16,021 nt of DNA from an uncultured Dehalococcoidia bacterium (GTDB lineage Bacteria > Chloroflexota > Dehalococcoidia > Tepidiformales > Tepidiformaceae), in assembly GCA_937954195.1 (NCBI GenBank), contig CALFYR010000688.1, positions 1 through 16,021 on the forward strand. Reading direction: 5' to 3'. Each line of letters opens with the position of its first letter. The stretch's first letter is position 1. The notes below the pieces were generated by a model. It was not told where the DNA came from. It did not search any database and saw only the letters and a program-made list of their open reading frames with translations. Made by a program: the position numbers and the translations under genes. Below, piece after piece: positions 1 to 5,488 of the stretch.

Positions 1-323
1 CCGACCATGACCTGGAGGCGCACCGCGTAGCGCGTGAAGGCTCGGCGGTTAAAGGGCCGCCAGGGGCTTTGCCGGGTGAAGACAGCGACTCCGGGCCGTG
101 CTTCGCGGAACCGCGCGAGGGCGGCGACGGTCTGGCCGGGCGTACCGCTCGAGACGATCACGTCATCGCCGGGCTGCCATGGGCAGGCATCCGTTGTGAT
201 GTGGATGGCCATGAGCTGCGCGGACTTGAGGACGCCCGTACCGCCGGGGCAATCGGAGCGGGGGATGATGGTCACGGGCGAGCCGGGGTTCGCCTGGCCG
301 ATAGGGCCGAGCTCTTCTTCCAT
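1..323 (-). CDS. Probable PilZ-domain (c-di-GMP receptor) protein, 5' part only
   Basis: An open frame starts at the ATG at 323 and stays open for 107 codons to the window edge, so the C-terminal part is missing. The N-terminal ~90 residues alternate short hydrophobic strands with Gly/Pro turns (for example VTIIP, DDVIVSSG, VAVF). They lead into RRAFTRYAVRL at residues ~94-104, which resembles the Arg-x-x-x-Arg entry of PilZ domains, where the arginines contact cyclic-di-GMP. A YcgR-like beta-barrel followed by PilZ is the usual architecture in that family. If correct, the protein would bind c-di-GMP and alter motility, secretion or surface behaviour. It is divergent from the hydrolase at 418. 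No Shine-Dalgarno precedes the ATG and no in-frame ATG lies just upstream, so it may be leaderless. The D/NxSxxG half of the PilZ motif would lie outside the window, so the call is tentative. Confidence 0.55.
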   Translation of the reverse strand, partial: MEEELGPIGQANPGSPVTIIPRSDCPGGTGVLKSAQLMAIHITTDACPWQPGDDVIVSSGTPGQTVAALARFREARPGVAVFTRQSPWRPFNRRAFTRYAVRLQVMV

Positions 324-353
324 AACGGGATTAACGGCGGGGAATCCCTGACC

Positions 354-384
354 TTGAGGGGGAATGCCCTCAGACCGCTATACT
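354..384 (+). promoter_or_regulatory. Candidate promoter of the alpha/beta hydrolase
   Basis: TATACT at 379-384 matches the -10 consensus at five of six positions. TTGAGG at 354-359 is a fair -35 with a 19-base spacer, slightly long. Transcription would start near 391, leaving a leader of about 27 bases that contains the AGGAGG ribosome binding site before the ATG at 418. Confidence 0.45.
355..372. repeat. Inverted repeat TGAGGG-6-CCCTCA between divergent genes
   Basis: Perfect 6-base arms separated by six bases lie in the gap between the divergent PilZ-like gene and the hydrolase, overlapping the candidate -35 of the hydrolase. It could be an operator or chance; nothing identifies a regulator. 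Confidence 0.3.
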
Positions 385-417
385 CCGCGCCCCAGCATCT
401 ACCAGGAGGCAGCGACC

Positions 418-1209
418 ATGCCCACCCAGGCGGTCCGCGACGCGACGTTCTTCTACACGGATACGGGCTCGGGCGACCCCGTGCTGTTCATTCACGGCCT
501 GACCTGGGACCACTCGTTGTGGGACCACCAGGTGGCGGCGCTCCAGGACAGCTACCGGTGCATCGCGGTGGACCTCATCGGCCACGGCCAGACGCCGGAT
601 GTCGAGCACGACTACTCCTTCTTCGATCTGGCCGACTACATGGCTGGGTTCCTCCATGCGCTCGCGATCGAGCGGGCGCATGTCATCGGGCTCTCGATGG
701 GCGGTATGACGGCGATGCCCCTCGCGCTCGAACACCCGCGCAAGGTGCGAAGCCTGGCGCTCCTCGATACGGATGCGAAGTCGGAGGCGGCGGAGACAGT
801 GGCCGCCTATCACGGGCTCGGGAACGCGATCATCTCGGCCGGCTGGGCCGCGGTGGCGGAACCGGTGGCAGGAATCCTGTTCGGTGCTCCGTATCTCTCG
901 GACCCGGCTCGGAAGGCTGCCGTTATCGAGAAGCTCTGCGGGAACCAGCAGGAAGCGGTCGCCGGCCGGGCGCTGCGGACGGTGACGAACCGGACGGACC
1001 TTACGGCGCGCCTCGGTACGATTTCGGTGCCGACGGTGGTGATTGTGGGTGAGCTGGATACCGCGACGACGCCCGATAAGGCTGAAGCTATCGCCGCGGC
1101 GATCCCCGGTGCGAAGTTGGTGAAGGTGCCGGAGGCAGGGCATCACTCGCCGCTTGAGAACCCGGAGGTGGTGACGGCGGCGTTGAGGGAGCACCTGGCG
1201 CGGGCGTAG
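418..1209 (+). CDS. Alpha/beta-fold hydrolase
   Basis: This 263-residue protein has the full alpha/beta hydrolase signature. The HG oxyanion motif is at H26-G27 (FIHGLTWD). The nucleophile elbow GLSMGG places Ser93, the acid is probably Asp214 in GELD, and the catalytic His is 242 or 243 in AGHHSPLENP. The cap segment is about residues 115-195. Such enzymes hydrolyse esters, lactones or C-C bonds (3-oxoadipate enol-lactonase and related hydrolases look similar), but sequence alone does not fix the substrate. There is no signal peptide, so it should be cytoplasmic. The ATG at 418 is chosen because AGGAGG sits seven bases before it. A further in-frame ATG at 364 lies upstream of the probable transcription start. 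It appears monocistronic, divergent from the PilZ-like gene and convergent with the toxin-antitoxin remnant. Confidence 0.9.
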   Translation: MPTQAVRDATFFYTDTGSGDPVLFIHGLTWDHSLWDHQVAALQDSYRCIAVDLIGHGQTPDVEHDYSFFDLADYMAGFLHALAIERAHVIGLSMGGMTAMPLALEHPRKVRSLALLDTDAKSEAAETVAAYHGLGNAIISAGWAAVAEPVAGILFGAPYLSDPARKAAVIEKLCGNQQEAVAGRALRTVTNRTDLTARLGTISVPTVVIVGELDTATTPDKAEAIAAAIPGAKLVKVPEAGHHSPLENPEVVTAALREHLARA

Positions 1210-1229
1210 GCGGGGTCGAGCGTCGGTGG

Positions 1230-1453
1230 CTAGGAGGCCTTCAGGTCTTCGCGGGCTGCTTCGTAGACTCGGATGAGCTCTTCCACCGCGGGCACTAGCA
1301 CACTGGGGACCCGATCAAGGTGCAGCCTTCTTCGGCGGCCCAGGCCGCTTCCAGTTCGGCGAGTTCTTCATCTTCCGACTGATTGTCGTAGTACGTCGCG
1401 ATTGCGGCGATCTGTTCCTCAGTCCATCCGTCCGGCATGCGCTGTTTGGACAT
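1230..1453 (-). pseudogene. Frameshifted antitoxin-like small acidic protein
   Basis: From the ATG at 1453, with AGGAAG upstream, 52 codons run to a TAG at 1297-1295. The protein begins MSKQRMPDGWTEEQI and continues YYDNQSEDEELAELEAA. A second frame continues directly with VPSVLVPAVEELI and ends in EDLKAS at a TAG at 1232-1230. The join is at the G run that reads CCC on the + strand at 1310-1312. Restoring one G gives a continuous 74-residue product reading TLIG-VPSVLVPAVEELI. Short acidic proteins of the form '(P)xGWTEE..YxxQ(S/T)EDE..AE.EAA...VPxxLVPAVxELI' are, as I recall, common in Chloroflexota and Cyanobacteria next to small toxin genes. It may be a true single-base deletion or a homopolymer sequencing error; the 52-aa product might also be made as it stands. 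Confidence 0.6.
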
Positions 1454-1584
1454 CACTTCTTCCTGCGTCGGCGCAGCGCCCGAACTGCTTTGGGGCGTGG
1501 CTCATACGCGGTAATTACACGGTACGACACCGGCTGACGGGGGGCGACCCGTTGGCTGGCGCCAGCGGCCACGGAGGGCCGCGA
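1453..1584 (-). pseudogene. C-terminal stub of a small basic, toxin-like protein
   Basis: Upstream of the antitoxin-like gene an open frame ends in SYRVITAYEPRPKAV followed by an Arg/Lys-rich tail. Its TGA shares its A with the ATG of the antitoxin-like gene (TGATG), the coupling expected of a two-gene module. A stop at 1587-1585 limits the frame to 43 residues, and the only plausible starts are GTGs (for example 1530, giving 25 residues). The strand 'RVITAYEP' resembles the last beta strand of small BECR-fold toxins such as DUF4258 or BrnT-like proteins; this is inference. The flavoprotein stop lies only about ten bases further upstream, so the N-terminal part of the toxin seems to have been deleted. 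It could alternatively be a genuine 25-residue peptide. Confidence 0.4.
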
Positions 1585-1595
1585 CTACAGTCCGT

Positions 1596-3017
1596 TCATG
1601 CGCGGGCGGCGGCGTGGGCTCCGGCAATCTTCCCGTACACCGCGCCGCGGATGACGGAGCTGGCGCCGGGGTAGTTGTAGTAGAAGATCTCGCCCATCGG
1701 TTCGCCGGCCGCGTAGAGGCCTTCCATCACCTGTTCGCGTGTGTCGATCACGCGGGCGCTCGTGTCGCACTTGATGCCGCCGAAGGTGAACGTGATGCCG
1801 CCGGTGACCGGGATGGCGATGTATGGCGGGGTATCGATGGGCAGCGCCCAGTTGCTCTTCGGCGGCGTGATGCCCAGCGTACGCTTGCCATCGAGGCGGT
1901 CCAGGTCGTACTCGCCGGGCTGCACTGCGGCGTTGAAGTTGCCGACCGTCTCCATGAAGTTCTCGGCGGGCATGTCCATCTGCTCGGCGAGTTCCTTCAG
2001 GGTGTTCGCCTCGAGTGGTGGGCCCACGGGCCGCCAGGCGCGGGCGAACTCCTCACGCTGATAGGCCTTCTGGTCGAAGATGCACCACGCCTCGCCGCCC
2101 GCCTGTTCGACGATGAACTTCGAGAACTTCACGTAGGTGTGGTCGCGGAAGTCTTCGCCTTCATCGAGGAAGCGGTGGCCCTGCTTATCGACGAAGATGC
2201 CCATCTGGTAGTTGTAGAGCGCGGTGACGCCGCATTCGATCTTCGGCGAGCGCGCATCGAGGACTGCGGAGTGGTAGTCGCCCCACTGGCCGGCGGTCAT
2301 GGCGCCGGCTTCGATGGCCATGCGCAGGCCCTCGCCGGTGTTGTAGCGGCTACCGCGAAGGATGAGCGAATCCGCGTACCGGCCGAGGTAGCGCACGCGC
2401 ATCTCGACGTTCGCCTGGAACCCACCGCACGCCAGCACCACGCCGCCGGAGGCGATGATGTCGGTGACGCCTTCGGGGCCGATGGCCCGCACCCCCGCAA
2501 TCCGTCGCTCCGCCGTGACGATGAGGTCCATGGCTCCGGTCTCGTACGCGACGATACCGCCGATGCTTTCGAGACGGCGGTAGAGCAGGTCGACGAGGCC
2601 CTGGCCACCCGCGGCGGGGCTGCGCCGGTAGCCGGCCGTGTGCGGGTATCCCTTCTCCCACTCAAGTCCCATGCCGGTGAGCCACTCCGCGGTTTCGCGG
2701 GCGTTTTCACAGAGGGTGCGGATGAGCTCCGGATTCGCGCGGCCGCGCGAGATGCGCATCAGGTCTTCGAACATGTCGTCGACCGTGTAATCGCGGACGC
2801 CGTATTCGTCGGCTTCGTGGGGGAAGCGCATCTGCGCATCGGCGAAGCGGGTGTTGCCGCCGCGGCCTTCTCGCGGTGCCTTTTCGATGAGGATGACCTC
2901 GGCGCCGGCCTGGCGGGCGGAGATGGCGGTGGCGAGGCCGGCGATACCGCCGCCAACGACGCACACGCCGGTTTCGTACGTGGCGGCCGCGCCGCTTGAA
3001 CCGAATGGGATGGACAT
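1596..3017 (-). CDS. FAD-dependent dehydrogenase, tricarballylate dehydrogenase (TcuA)-like
   Basis: A 473-residue member of the fumarate reductase/succinate dehydrogenase flavoprotein superfamily. The N terminus holds a dinucleotide-binding fold with GGGIAG at 22-27 and a ribose-binding Glu45 (VILIEKAP). GRGGNTRF at 51-58 is the signature I associate with TcuA-type enzymes. The C-terminal block has PPKSNWALPIDTPPYIAIPV, then GITFTFGG (~407-414), GLYAAGE (433-439) and NYPGASSVIRGAVYGKIAG (448-466), again as in TcuA. TcuA oxidises tricarballylate to cis-aconitate and passes electrons to the iron-sulfur partner TcuB; no TcuB lies here, so the substrate may be another 3-ketosteroid- or fumarate-like acceptor. 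There is no signal peptide or heme motif. No Shine-Dalgarno precedes the ATG at 3017. The gene lies 66 bases downstream of the aldo/keto reductase on the same strand, suggesting an operon. Confidence 0.85.
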   Translation of the reverse strand: MSIPFGSSGAAATYETGVCVVGGGIAGLATAISARQAGAEVILIEKAPREGRGGNTRFADAQMRFPHEADEYGVRDYTVDDMFEDLMRISRGRANPELIRTLCENARETAEWLTGMGLEWEKGYPHTAGYRRSPAAGGQGLVDLLYRRLESIGGIVAYETGAMDLIVTAERRIAGVRAIGPEGVTDIIASGGVVLACGGFQANVEMRVRYLGRYADSLILRGSRYNTGEGLRMAIEAGAMTAGQWGDYHSAVLDARSPKIECGVTALYNYQMGIFVDKQGHRFLDEGEDFRDHTYVKFSKFIVEQAGGEAWCIFDQKAYQREEFARAWRPVGPPLEANTLKELAEQMDMPAENFMETVGNFNAAVQPGEYDLDRLDGKRTLGITPPKSNWALPIDTPPYIAIPVTGGITFTFGGIKCDTSARVIDTREQVMEGLYAAGEPMGEIFYYNYPGASSVIRGAVYGKIAGAHAAARA

Positions 3018-3083
3018 GGCCGGTATTAGGCAACGAAGGCGCCCGCTGGGACAAGTCCAGCGTGCTGACCGGTCCGCCGGCCC

Positions 3084-4034
3084 CTATCGCGCGACGGATC
3101 GATCGATGCGAGCGATGAGTTCCGGCGCCAGTGGGCCGGCCGCTTCGGCGGCGAGGCATTCGGCGAGTTCGACGCGGTTCTTCACCCCGAGAATGACCGT
3201 CGAGACGCCGGGCATCGAAAGCGCGTAGCGGTGGGCGAGCGACGCCGGTGATTGCCCGAGCTCTCCCGCGAGCGCCCGAAACAGCGCGGCGCGCTGGAAG
3301 TCCCGCATTTCCGGGTGGTCCGCCGGGAGTTCGCGATCGAGGTCGGACGTGAGCGCGCCAGCCTGGACGGCACGTATGCCCATCACGCCGACATCGTTCG
3401 ATGTGGCGGCGGTGAGGATGGCAGCCGCATCGAAGTCGCCTTCGATCCGCCACATGCTGCCGGCGGAGCCGAGGAGGTTGGTCACGCATTGAGCGGCTGC
3501 GGGCCCGGGTGAGGCGTTCAGGGTTTCGATGATTGCGGACGGGTAGCCGACGGCGGTAATACCCCACGCGCCAACCCGTCCGGAGGCGACCAGTGCTTCG
3601 AAGGCCGGGCGGACGTGCTGTTCGAACACAGAACGCTTGACCGCGCGGGAGTTCTCGACGCTATCCGGGCAGATCATGCCGTGAAGCACGAACAGGTCGA
3701 CGTGCTGGAGCCTCATGCGCTCAAGGCTTTCGGTCAGCGAGCGTTCGATGTTGGTCGGGATTTCAGCCGGCGGAGCGTTCCCGACGAGGTGCTTGGTGGA
3801 AACGCGAACGCCATCCGGGAGGGAGCCGTTGAAGGCCTCGCCCACGACGGACTCCGCCTCGCCGTTGCCATAGAGCGGCGCCATATCGAGCCACGTGATA
3901 CCTCCATCGACCGCGGCACGGACGGTGGCGACCGCCTCGTGGCGGTCAGTGCTACCCCAGACCTGGCCCACCCCGCCGCCGCCAAGCGTCAGGGCGCTGA
4001 CCGAGCCGATACGGCCAAGCCGTCGCGTTTCCAT
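3084..4034 (-). CDS. Aldo/keto reductase
   Basis: The 316-residue protein is a TIM-barrel NAD(P)H-dependent oxidoreductase with the complete catalytic tetrad: Asp50 and Tyr55 (ITWLDMAPLYGNGEAE), Lys81 (VSTKHLVG) and His118 (LFVLHGM). The C-terminal part keeps the cofactor region, SMPGVSTVILGVKNRVEL, followed by ECLAA. These enzymes reduce aldehydes or ketones to alcohols or run the reverse; the substrate cannot be read from the sequence. The ATG at 4034 is chosen because GGAGG lies six bases upstream and the family homology starts with METRRLGRIG; the frame extends further upstream but those codons look non-coding. The TcuA-like gene follows after 66 bases on the same strand, which suggests co-transcription and a shared oxidative pathway. 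Confidence 0.9.
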   Translation of the reverse strand: METRRLGRIGSVSALTLGGGGVGQVWGSTDRHEAVATVRAAVDGGITWLDMAPLYGNGEAESVVGEAFNGSLPDGVRVSTKHLVGNAPPAEIPTNIERSLTESLERMRLQHVDLFVLHGMICPDSVENSRAVKRSVFEQHVRPAFEALVASGRVGAWGITAVGYPSAIIETLNASPGPAAAQCVTNLLGSAGSMWRIEGDFDAAAILTAATSNDVGVMGIRAVQAGALTSDLDRELPADHPEMRDFQRAALFRALAGELGQSPASLAHRYALSMPGVSTVILGVKNRVELAECLAAEAAGPLAPELIARIDRSVAR

Positions 4035-4058
4035 GCGCGTCCTCCGTGGTCCCGGTGA

Positions 4059-4076
4059 TCGTTGCGCCGCCAACGA
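4059..4076. repeat. Inverted repeat TCGTTG-6-CAACGA upstream of the aldo/keto reductase
   Basis: Perfect 6-base arms around CGCCGC lie 25 bases upstream of the reductase start, in the gap to the divergent small gene at 4136. The size and position suit an operator dimer site or a leader hairpin. No regulator can be assigned. Confidence 0.35.
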
Positions 4077-4123
4077 GTGAGGCAGCCCCGACGCGGGCGG
4101 GAGCCTCAGAACTCGGCCGCTGC

Positions 4124-4129
4124 TACAGT
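4124..4129 (+). promoter_or_regulatory. -10 box of a probable leaderless gene
   Basis: TACAGT ends six bases before the ATG at 4136, which would put the transcription start at or within a base or two of the A of ATG. No Shine-Dalgarno is present in the interval and the -35 region is weak. Confidence 0.45.
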
Positions 4130-4135
4130 GAAGCG

Positions 4136-4342
4136 ATGGATCCACTCACTGGGAACCCGGAACCTTACCGGTTTGCGGCGAAGTGCGCCTATCTGCAGGT
4201 GACGATGGGGAGCCACAGGCTGGGCCAGGGGCTGATCAACATCTGCCGGCACATCATCCGCGACGGCCGGGAGTGCGTCGGCCCGTTCCTTGATGACGCG
4301 GAGACGACGTGCGGGATCTGGGAGCCGCGGGCAGAAAGATAG
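4136..4342 (+). CDS. Small cysteine-containing hypothetical protein
   Basis: A 68-residue frame starts with MDPLTGNPEPYRFAA. I do not recognise the family. It contains four cysteines spread over the protein (CAYLQ, INICRH, RECVGP, TTCGIW), two histidines and no membrane segment or signal peptide, so a metal-binding or disulfide-stabilised fold is possible. Coding character is supported by acceptable codon use and by a TACAGT -10 box ending six bases before the ATG, matching the two following genes. The frame stays open upstream to 4046, but those residues would lie before the probable transcription start. It is divergent from the aldo/keto reductase and is followed by a small membrane protein gene. 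Confidence 0.5.
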   Translation: MDPLTGNPEPYRFAAKCAYLQVTMGSHRLGQGLINICRHIIRDGRECVGPFLDDAETTCGIWEPRAER

Positions 4343-4401
4343 TGCCGAGTGCGCGGTGCCCAGTTGCGAGTTACGAGTCTGTCGAACGGGCGCTGGCGCG
4401 T

Positions 4402-4407
4402 CGATAG
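4402..4407 (+). promoter_or_regulatory. -10 box of a probable leaderless gene
   Basis: GATAGT lies seven bases before the ATG at 4415, so transcription would begin at or beside the start codon. This supports the ATG over the in-frame GTG at 4349. Confidence 0.35.
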
Positions 4408-4414
4408 TTCGGAT

Positions 4415-4678
4415 ATGGCTGTGTTCTGGCTTTGGGGAGTACGGAATCCCGCGGTGCTGATCGCGGGTATCATCGCGTTTGCCGGGTACCAGGGTGTGGC
4501 GGATTGGTCGATCACGATGGTGGTGGTGCTGGCGTTTGGGCTGGTGGCCGAAGTGGCGAACCGGTTCGGCCGGCGGGCGTTGAACAAGAAGCGGCGCAAG
4601 GCGCAGGCGGTGGCCGCGCTACGCGACGCGGCGGAGTTCCGCGAGCGGTTCCGGACGGAGCAGCGCAAGGCTGCCTGA
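4415..4678 (+). CDS. Small membrane protein, two transmembrane helices
   Basis: This 87-residue protein has two hydrophobic helices, about residues 9-26 (AVLIAGIIAFAGY) and 32-47 (ITMVVVLAFGLVAEV). A strongly basic, Ala/Arg/Glu-rich C-terminal helix of about 38 residues follows (NKKRRKAQAVAALRDAAEF) and probably lies in the cytoplasm. I do not recognise a named family. The start at 4415 is preferred because the residues before it are not hydrophobic or conserved-looking and a GATAGT box lies seven bases upstream; the alternative GTG at 4349 would add 22 residues. It sits 40 bases upstream of the winged-helix regulator. Hairpin-type membrane proteins with a charged tail often act as small partners or inhibitors, but nothing here shows that. 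Confidence 0.6.
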   Translation: MAVFWLWGVRNPAVLIAGIIAFAGYQGVADWSITMVVVLAFGLVAEVANRFGRRALNKKRRKAQAVAALRDAAEFRERFRTEQRKAA

Positions 4679-4704
4679 CGGCTGTGCGGTACGTCGTTCC
4701 CTGC

Positions 4705-4710
4705 TAGGCT
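4705..4710 (+). promoter_or_regulatory. -10 box of a probable leaderless gene
   Basis: TAGGCT ends eight bases before the ATG at 4719 and no Shine-Dalgarno lies between them. It is the third such arrangement in a row in this 600-base stretch. Confidence 0.4.
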
Positions 4711-4718
4711 ACGGCGCT

Positions 4719-5000
4719 ATGGAAACCAACACGTGGACGTTTCTGACGAACCACGCCCACGTGCTGTTATGCATCAGTTCGGACCATTCGATGCGGCTTC
4801 GGGAAGTGGCTGAACGCGTCGGGATAACCGAGCGGGCGGCGCAGCGAATCATCCGGGACTTATGCGACGGTGGATACCTGACGCGGGCTCGGGTCGGGCG
4901 GCGAAACCACTACGAGGTAAACACGGAGCTGCCGTTGCGGCACCCGGTGGAAAGCGCCCGGCAGGTGGGCGCGCTGCTCGAACTGCTGGAGCCGAACTAG
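4719..5000 (+). CDS. Winged helix-turn-helix transcriptional regulator
   Basis: The 93-residue protein is almost entirely a winged helix-turn-helix domain. The helix-turn-helix is MRLREVAERVGITERAAQRI (residues ~26-45), followed by IRDLCDGGYLTRARVGRRNHYEV, in which RVGRRNHYEV forms the wing. The C-terminal stretch LPLRHPVESARQVGALLELL is probably a dimerisation helix. Small regulators with the sequence pattern 'WTFLTNHAHVLLCI...LREVAERVGITERA' are, as I recall, frequent in Actinobacteria and Chloroflexota, usually without an assigned ligand. No effector domain is present. It may control its own promoter or the neighbouring small genes; the palindrome array at 5211-5288 lies 211 bases downstream, beyond the tRNA. 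Confidence 0.85.
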   Translation: METNTWTFLTNHAHVLLCISSDHSMRLREVAERVGITERAAQRIIRDLCDGGYLTRARVGRRNHYEVNTELPLRHPVESARQVGALLELLEPN

Positions 5001-5002
5001 AG

Positions 5003-5031
5003 TTCACCCAACGGCGCGAGGGCGCTACGAT
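5003..5031 (+). promoter_or_regulatory. Promoter of the tRNA-Thr gene
   Basis: TTCACC at 5003-5008 and TACGAT at 5026-5031 are separated by exactly 17 bases. Transcription would start near 5038, a few bases before the mature tRNA end at 5046. The -35 begins just after the stop codon of the regulator. Confidence 0.5.
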
Positions 5032-5045
5032 AGCTGTTCGCGAAT

Positions 5046-5121
5046 GCCTCGATAGCTCAGTTGGTAGAGCGAGCGATTCGTAATCGCTAGGTCCACGGTT
5101 CGAATCCGTGTCGAGGCTCCA
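5046..5121 (+). tRNA. tRNA-Thr (anticodon CGU)
   Basis: A complete 76-nt cloverleaf can be folded by eye. The acceptor stem is GCCTCGA with TCGAGGC, a perfect 7 bp. The D arm is GCTC/GAGC, the anticodon stem AGCGA/TCGCT with loop TTCGTAA, and the T arm CACGG-TTCGAAT-CCGTG. The anticodon CGT reads ACG threonine codons. The 3' CCA is encoded at 5119-5121 and the discriminator base is T. Confidence 0.95.
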
Positions 5122-5210
5122 GCCTCTCCTTGACGCTCCTGGATTGCTCTTGTGACCCGCCCCGGGATGGGGCGTGGCGTCGGCGCGCCCGGAATATCCC
5201 CATGCGTAAT

Positions 5211-5228
5211 GTTTACCGGTCGGTAAAC
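5211..5228. promoter_or_regulatory. Palindromic operator-like site 1
   Basis: GTTTACCGGTCGGTAAAC has 8-base arms (GTTTACCG / CGGTAAAC) around a GT centre. Its size and symmetry are typical of TetR-family or other dimeric repressor sites. It lies about 130 bases upstream of the -35 of the importer promoter. Confidence 0.5.
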
Positions 5229-5270
5229 AGTATCACGGTGCGAGATGGTGCTAACTGTTGGCGCGACGCG

Positions 5271-5288
5271 CATTACTGGCCGGTAAAC
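5271..5288. promoter_or_regulatory. Palindromic operator-like site 2
   Basis: CATTACTGGCCGGTAAAC matches site 1 at 14 of 18 positions; the right half GGTAAAC is identical and the left half is degenerate. It begins exactly 60 bases after site 1, close to an integral number of helical turns, which would suit two dimers on the same DNA face. Confidence 0.45.
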
Positions 5289-5357
5289 ACGCGGCTCGTA
5301 TTCGATGACGTGTCGTTTTTTGGGCAGGTTTGGACGGGACTAGCGGCGGTAAAAGAG

Positions 5358-5386
5358 TTGACAGGATGCAGCGGTACCGGTAGACA
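5358..5386 (+). promoter_or_regulatory. Promoter of the importer operon
   Basis: A perfect TTGACA at 5358-5363 is followed after 17 bases by TAGACA at 5381-5386. Transcription would begin near 5393, giving a leader of about 95 bases that contains the inverted repeat at 5417-5433. The -10 overlaps the first copy of the repeated 12-mer, so a protein binding that element could block polymerase. Confidence 0.6.
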
Positions 5387-5463
5387 TTCCGGAAAGCTAT
5401 AGCTGTGTATAGCCTGGATAGGGCAATCCTATCGACCTGCCGGTGACGTAAGTACCGGTAGAC
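5374..5463 (+). repeat. Direct repeat pair GTACCGGTAGAC
   Basis: The same 12 bases occur at 5374-5385, overlapping the promoter -10, and at 5452-5463, in the leader. Starts are 78 bases apart. Each contains the palindrome TACCGGTA, whose ACCGGT core also occurs in operator-like site 1. Confidence 0.5.
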
Positions 5464-5488
5464 CACGCAGAAACTGCAGGGGGAATTC

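Larger units (their letters stand above)
5122..5488 (+). promoter_or_regulatory. Regulatory region before the peptide importer operon
   Basis: These 367 bases hold no gene I can support. They contain a GC-rich inverted repeat after the tRNA (CGCCCC/GGGGCG, 5158-5174), which has no T run. Then come two related GTAAAC palindromes (5211-5228 and 5271-5288), a TTGACA promoter at 5358, a repeated 12-mer at 5374 and 5452, and an inverted repeat GATAGG-5-CCTATC at 5417-5433. The A+T content of the second half is visibly higher than that of the flanking genes. Together this looks like a heavily regulated promoter for the importer operon. Confidence 0.6.

Noticed and set aside
364..417. Upstream ATG extending the hydrolase by 18 residues
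   Set aside because: It lies before the -10 box TATACT, and AGGAGG is correctly placed only for the ATG at 418.
1614..2999. Antisense 461-codon frame opposite the flavoprotein
   Set aside because: Its composition (Ala/Val/Gly/Asp-rich, no motifs) is that of a complementary shadow; the minus strand carries FAD-binding signatures throughout.
4035..4145. N-terminal extension of the aldo/keto reductase to 4145
   Set aside because: Homology begins at METRRLGRIG and GGAGG is ideally spaced for the ATG at 4034; the extension is Pro/Arg/Ser-rich and unlike the family.
4349..4414. GTG start adding 22 residues to the small membrane protein
   Set aside because: The added residues look non-coding, and a -10-like box sits seven bases before the ATG at 4415.
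5158..5174. CGCCCC/GGGGCG inverted repeat as tRNA terminator
   Set aside because: The stem is short and no T run follows, so termination cannot be claimed.
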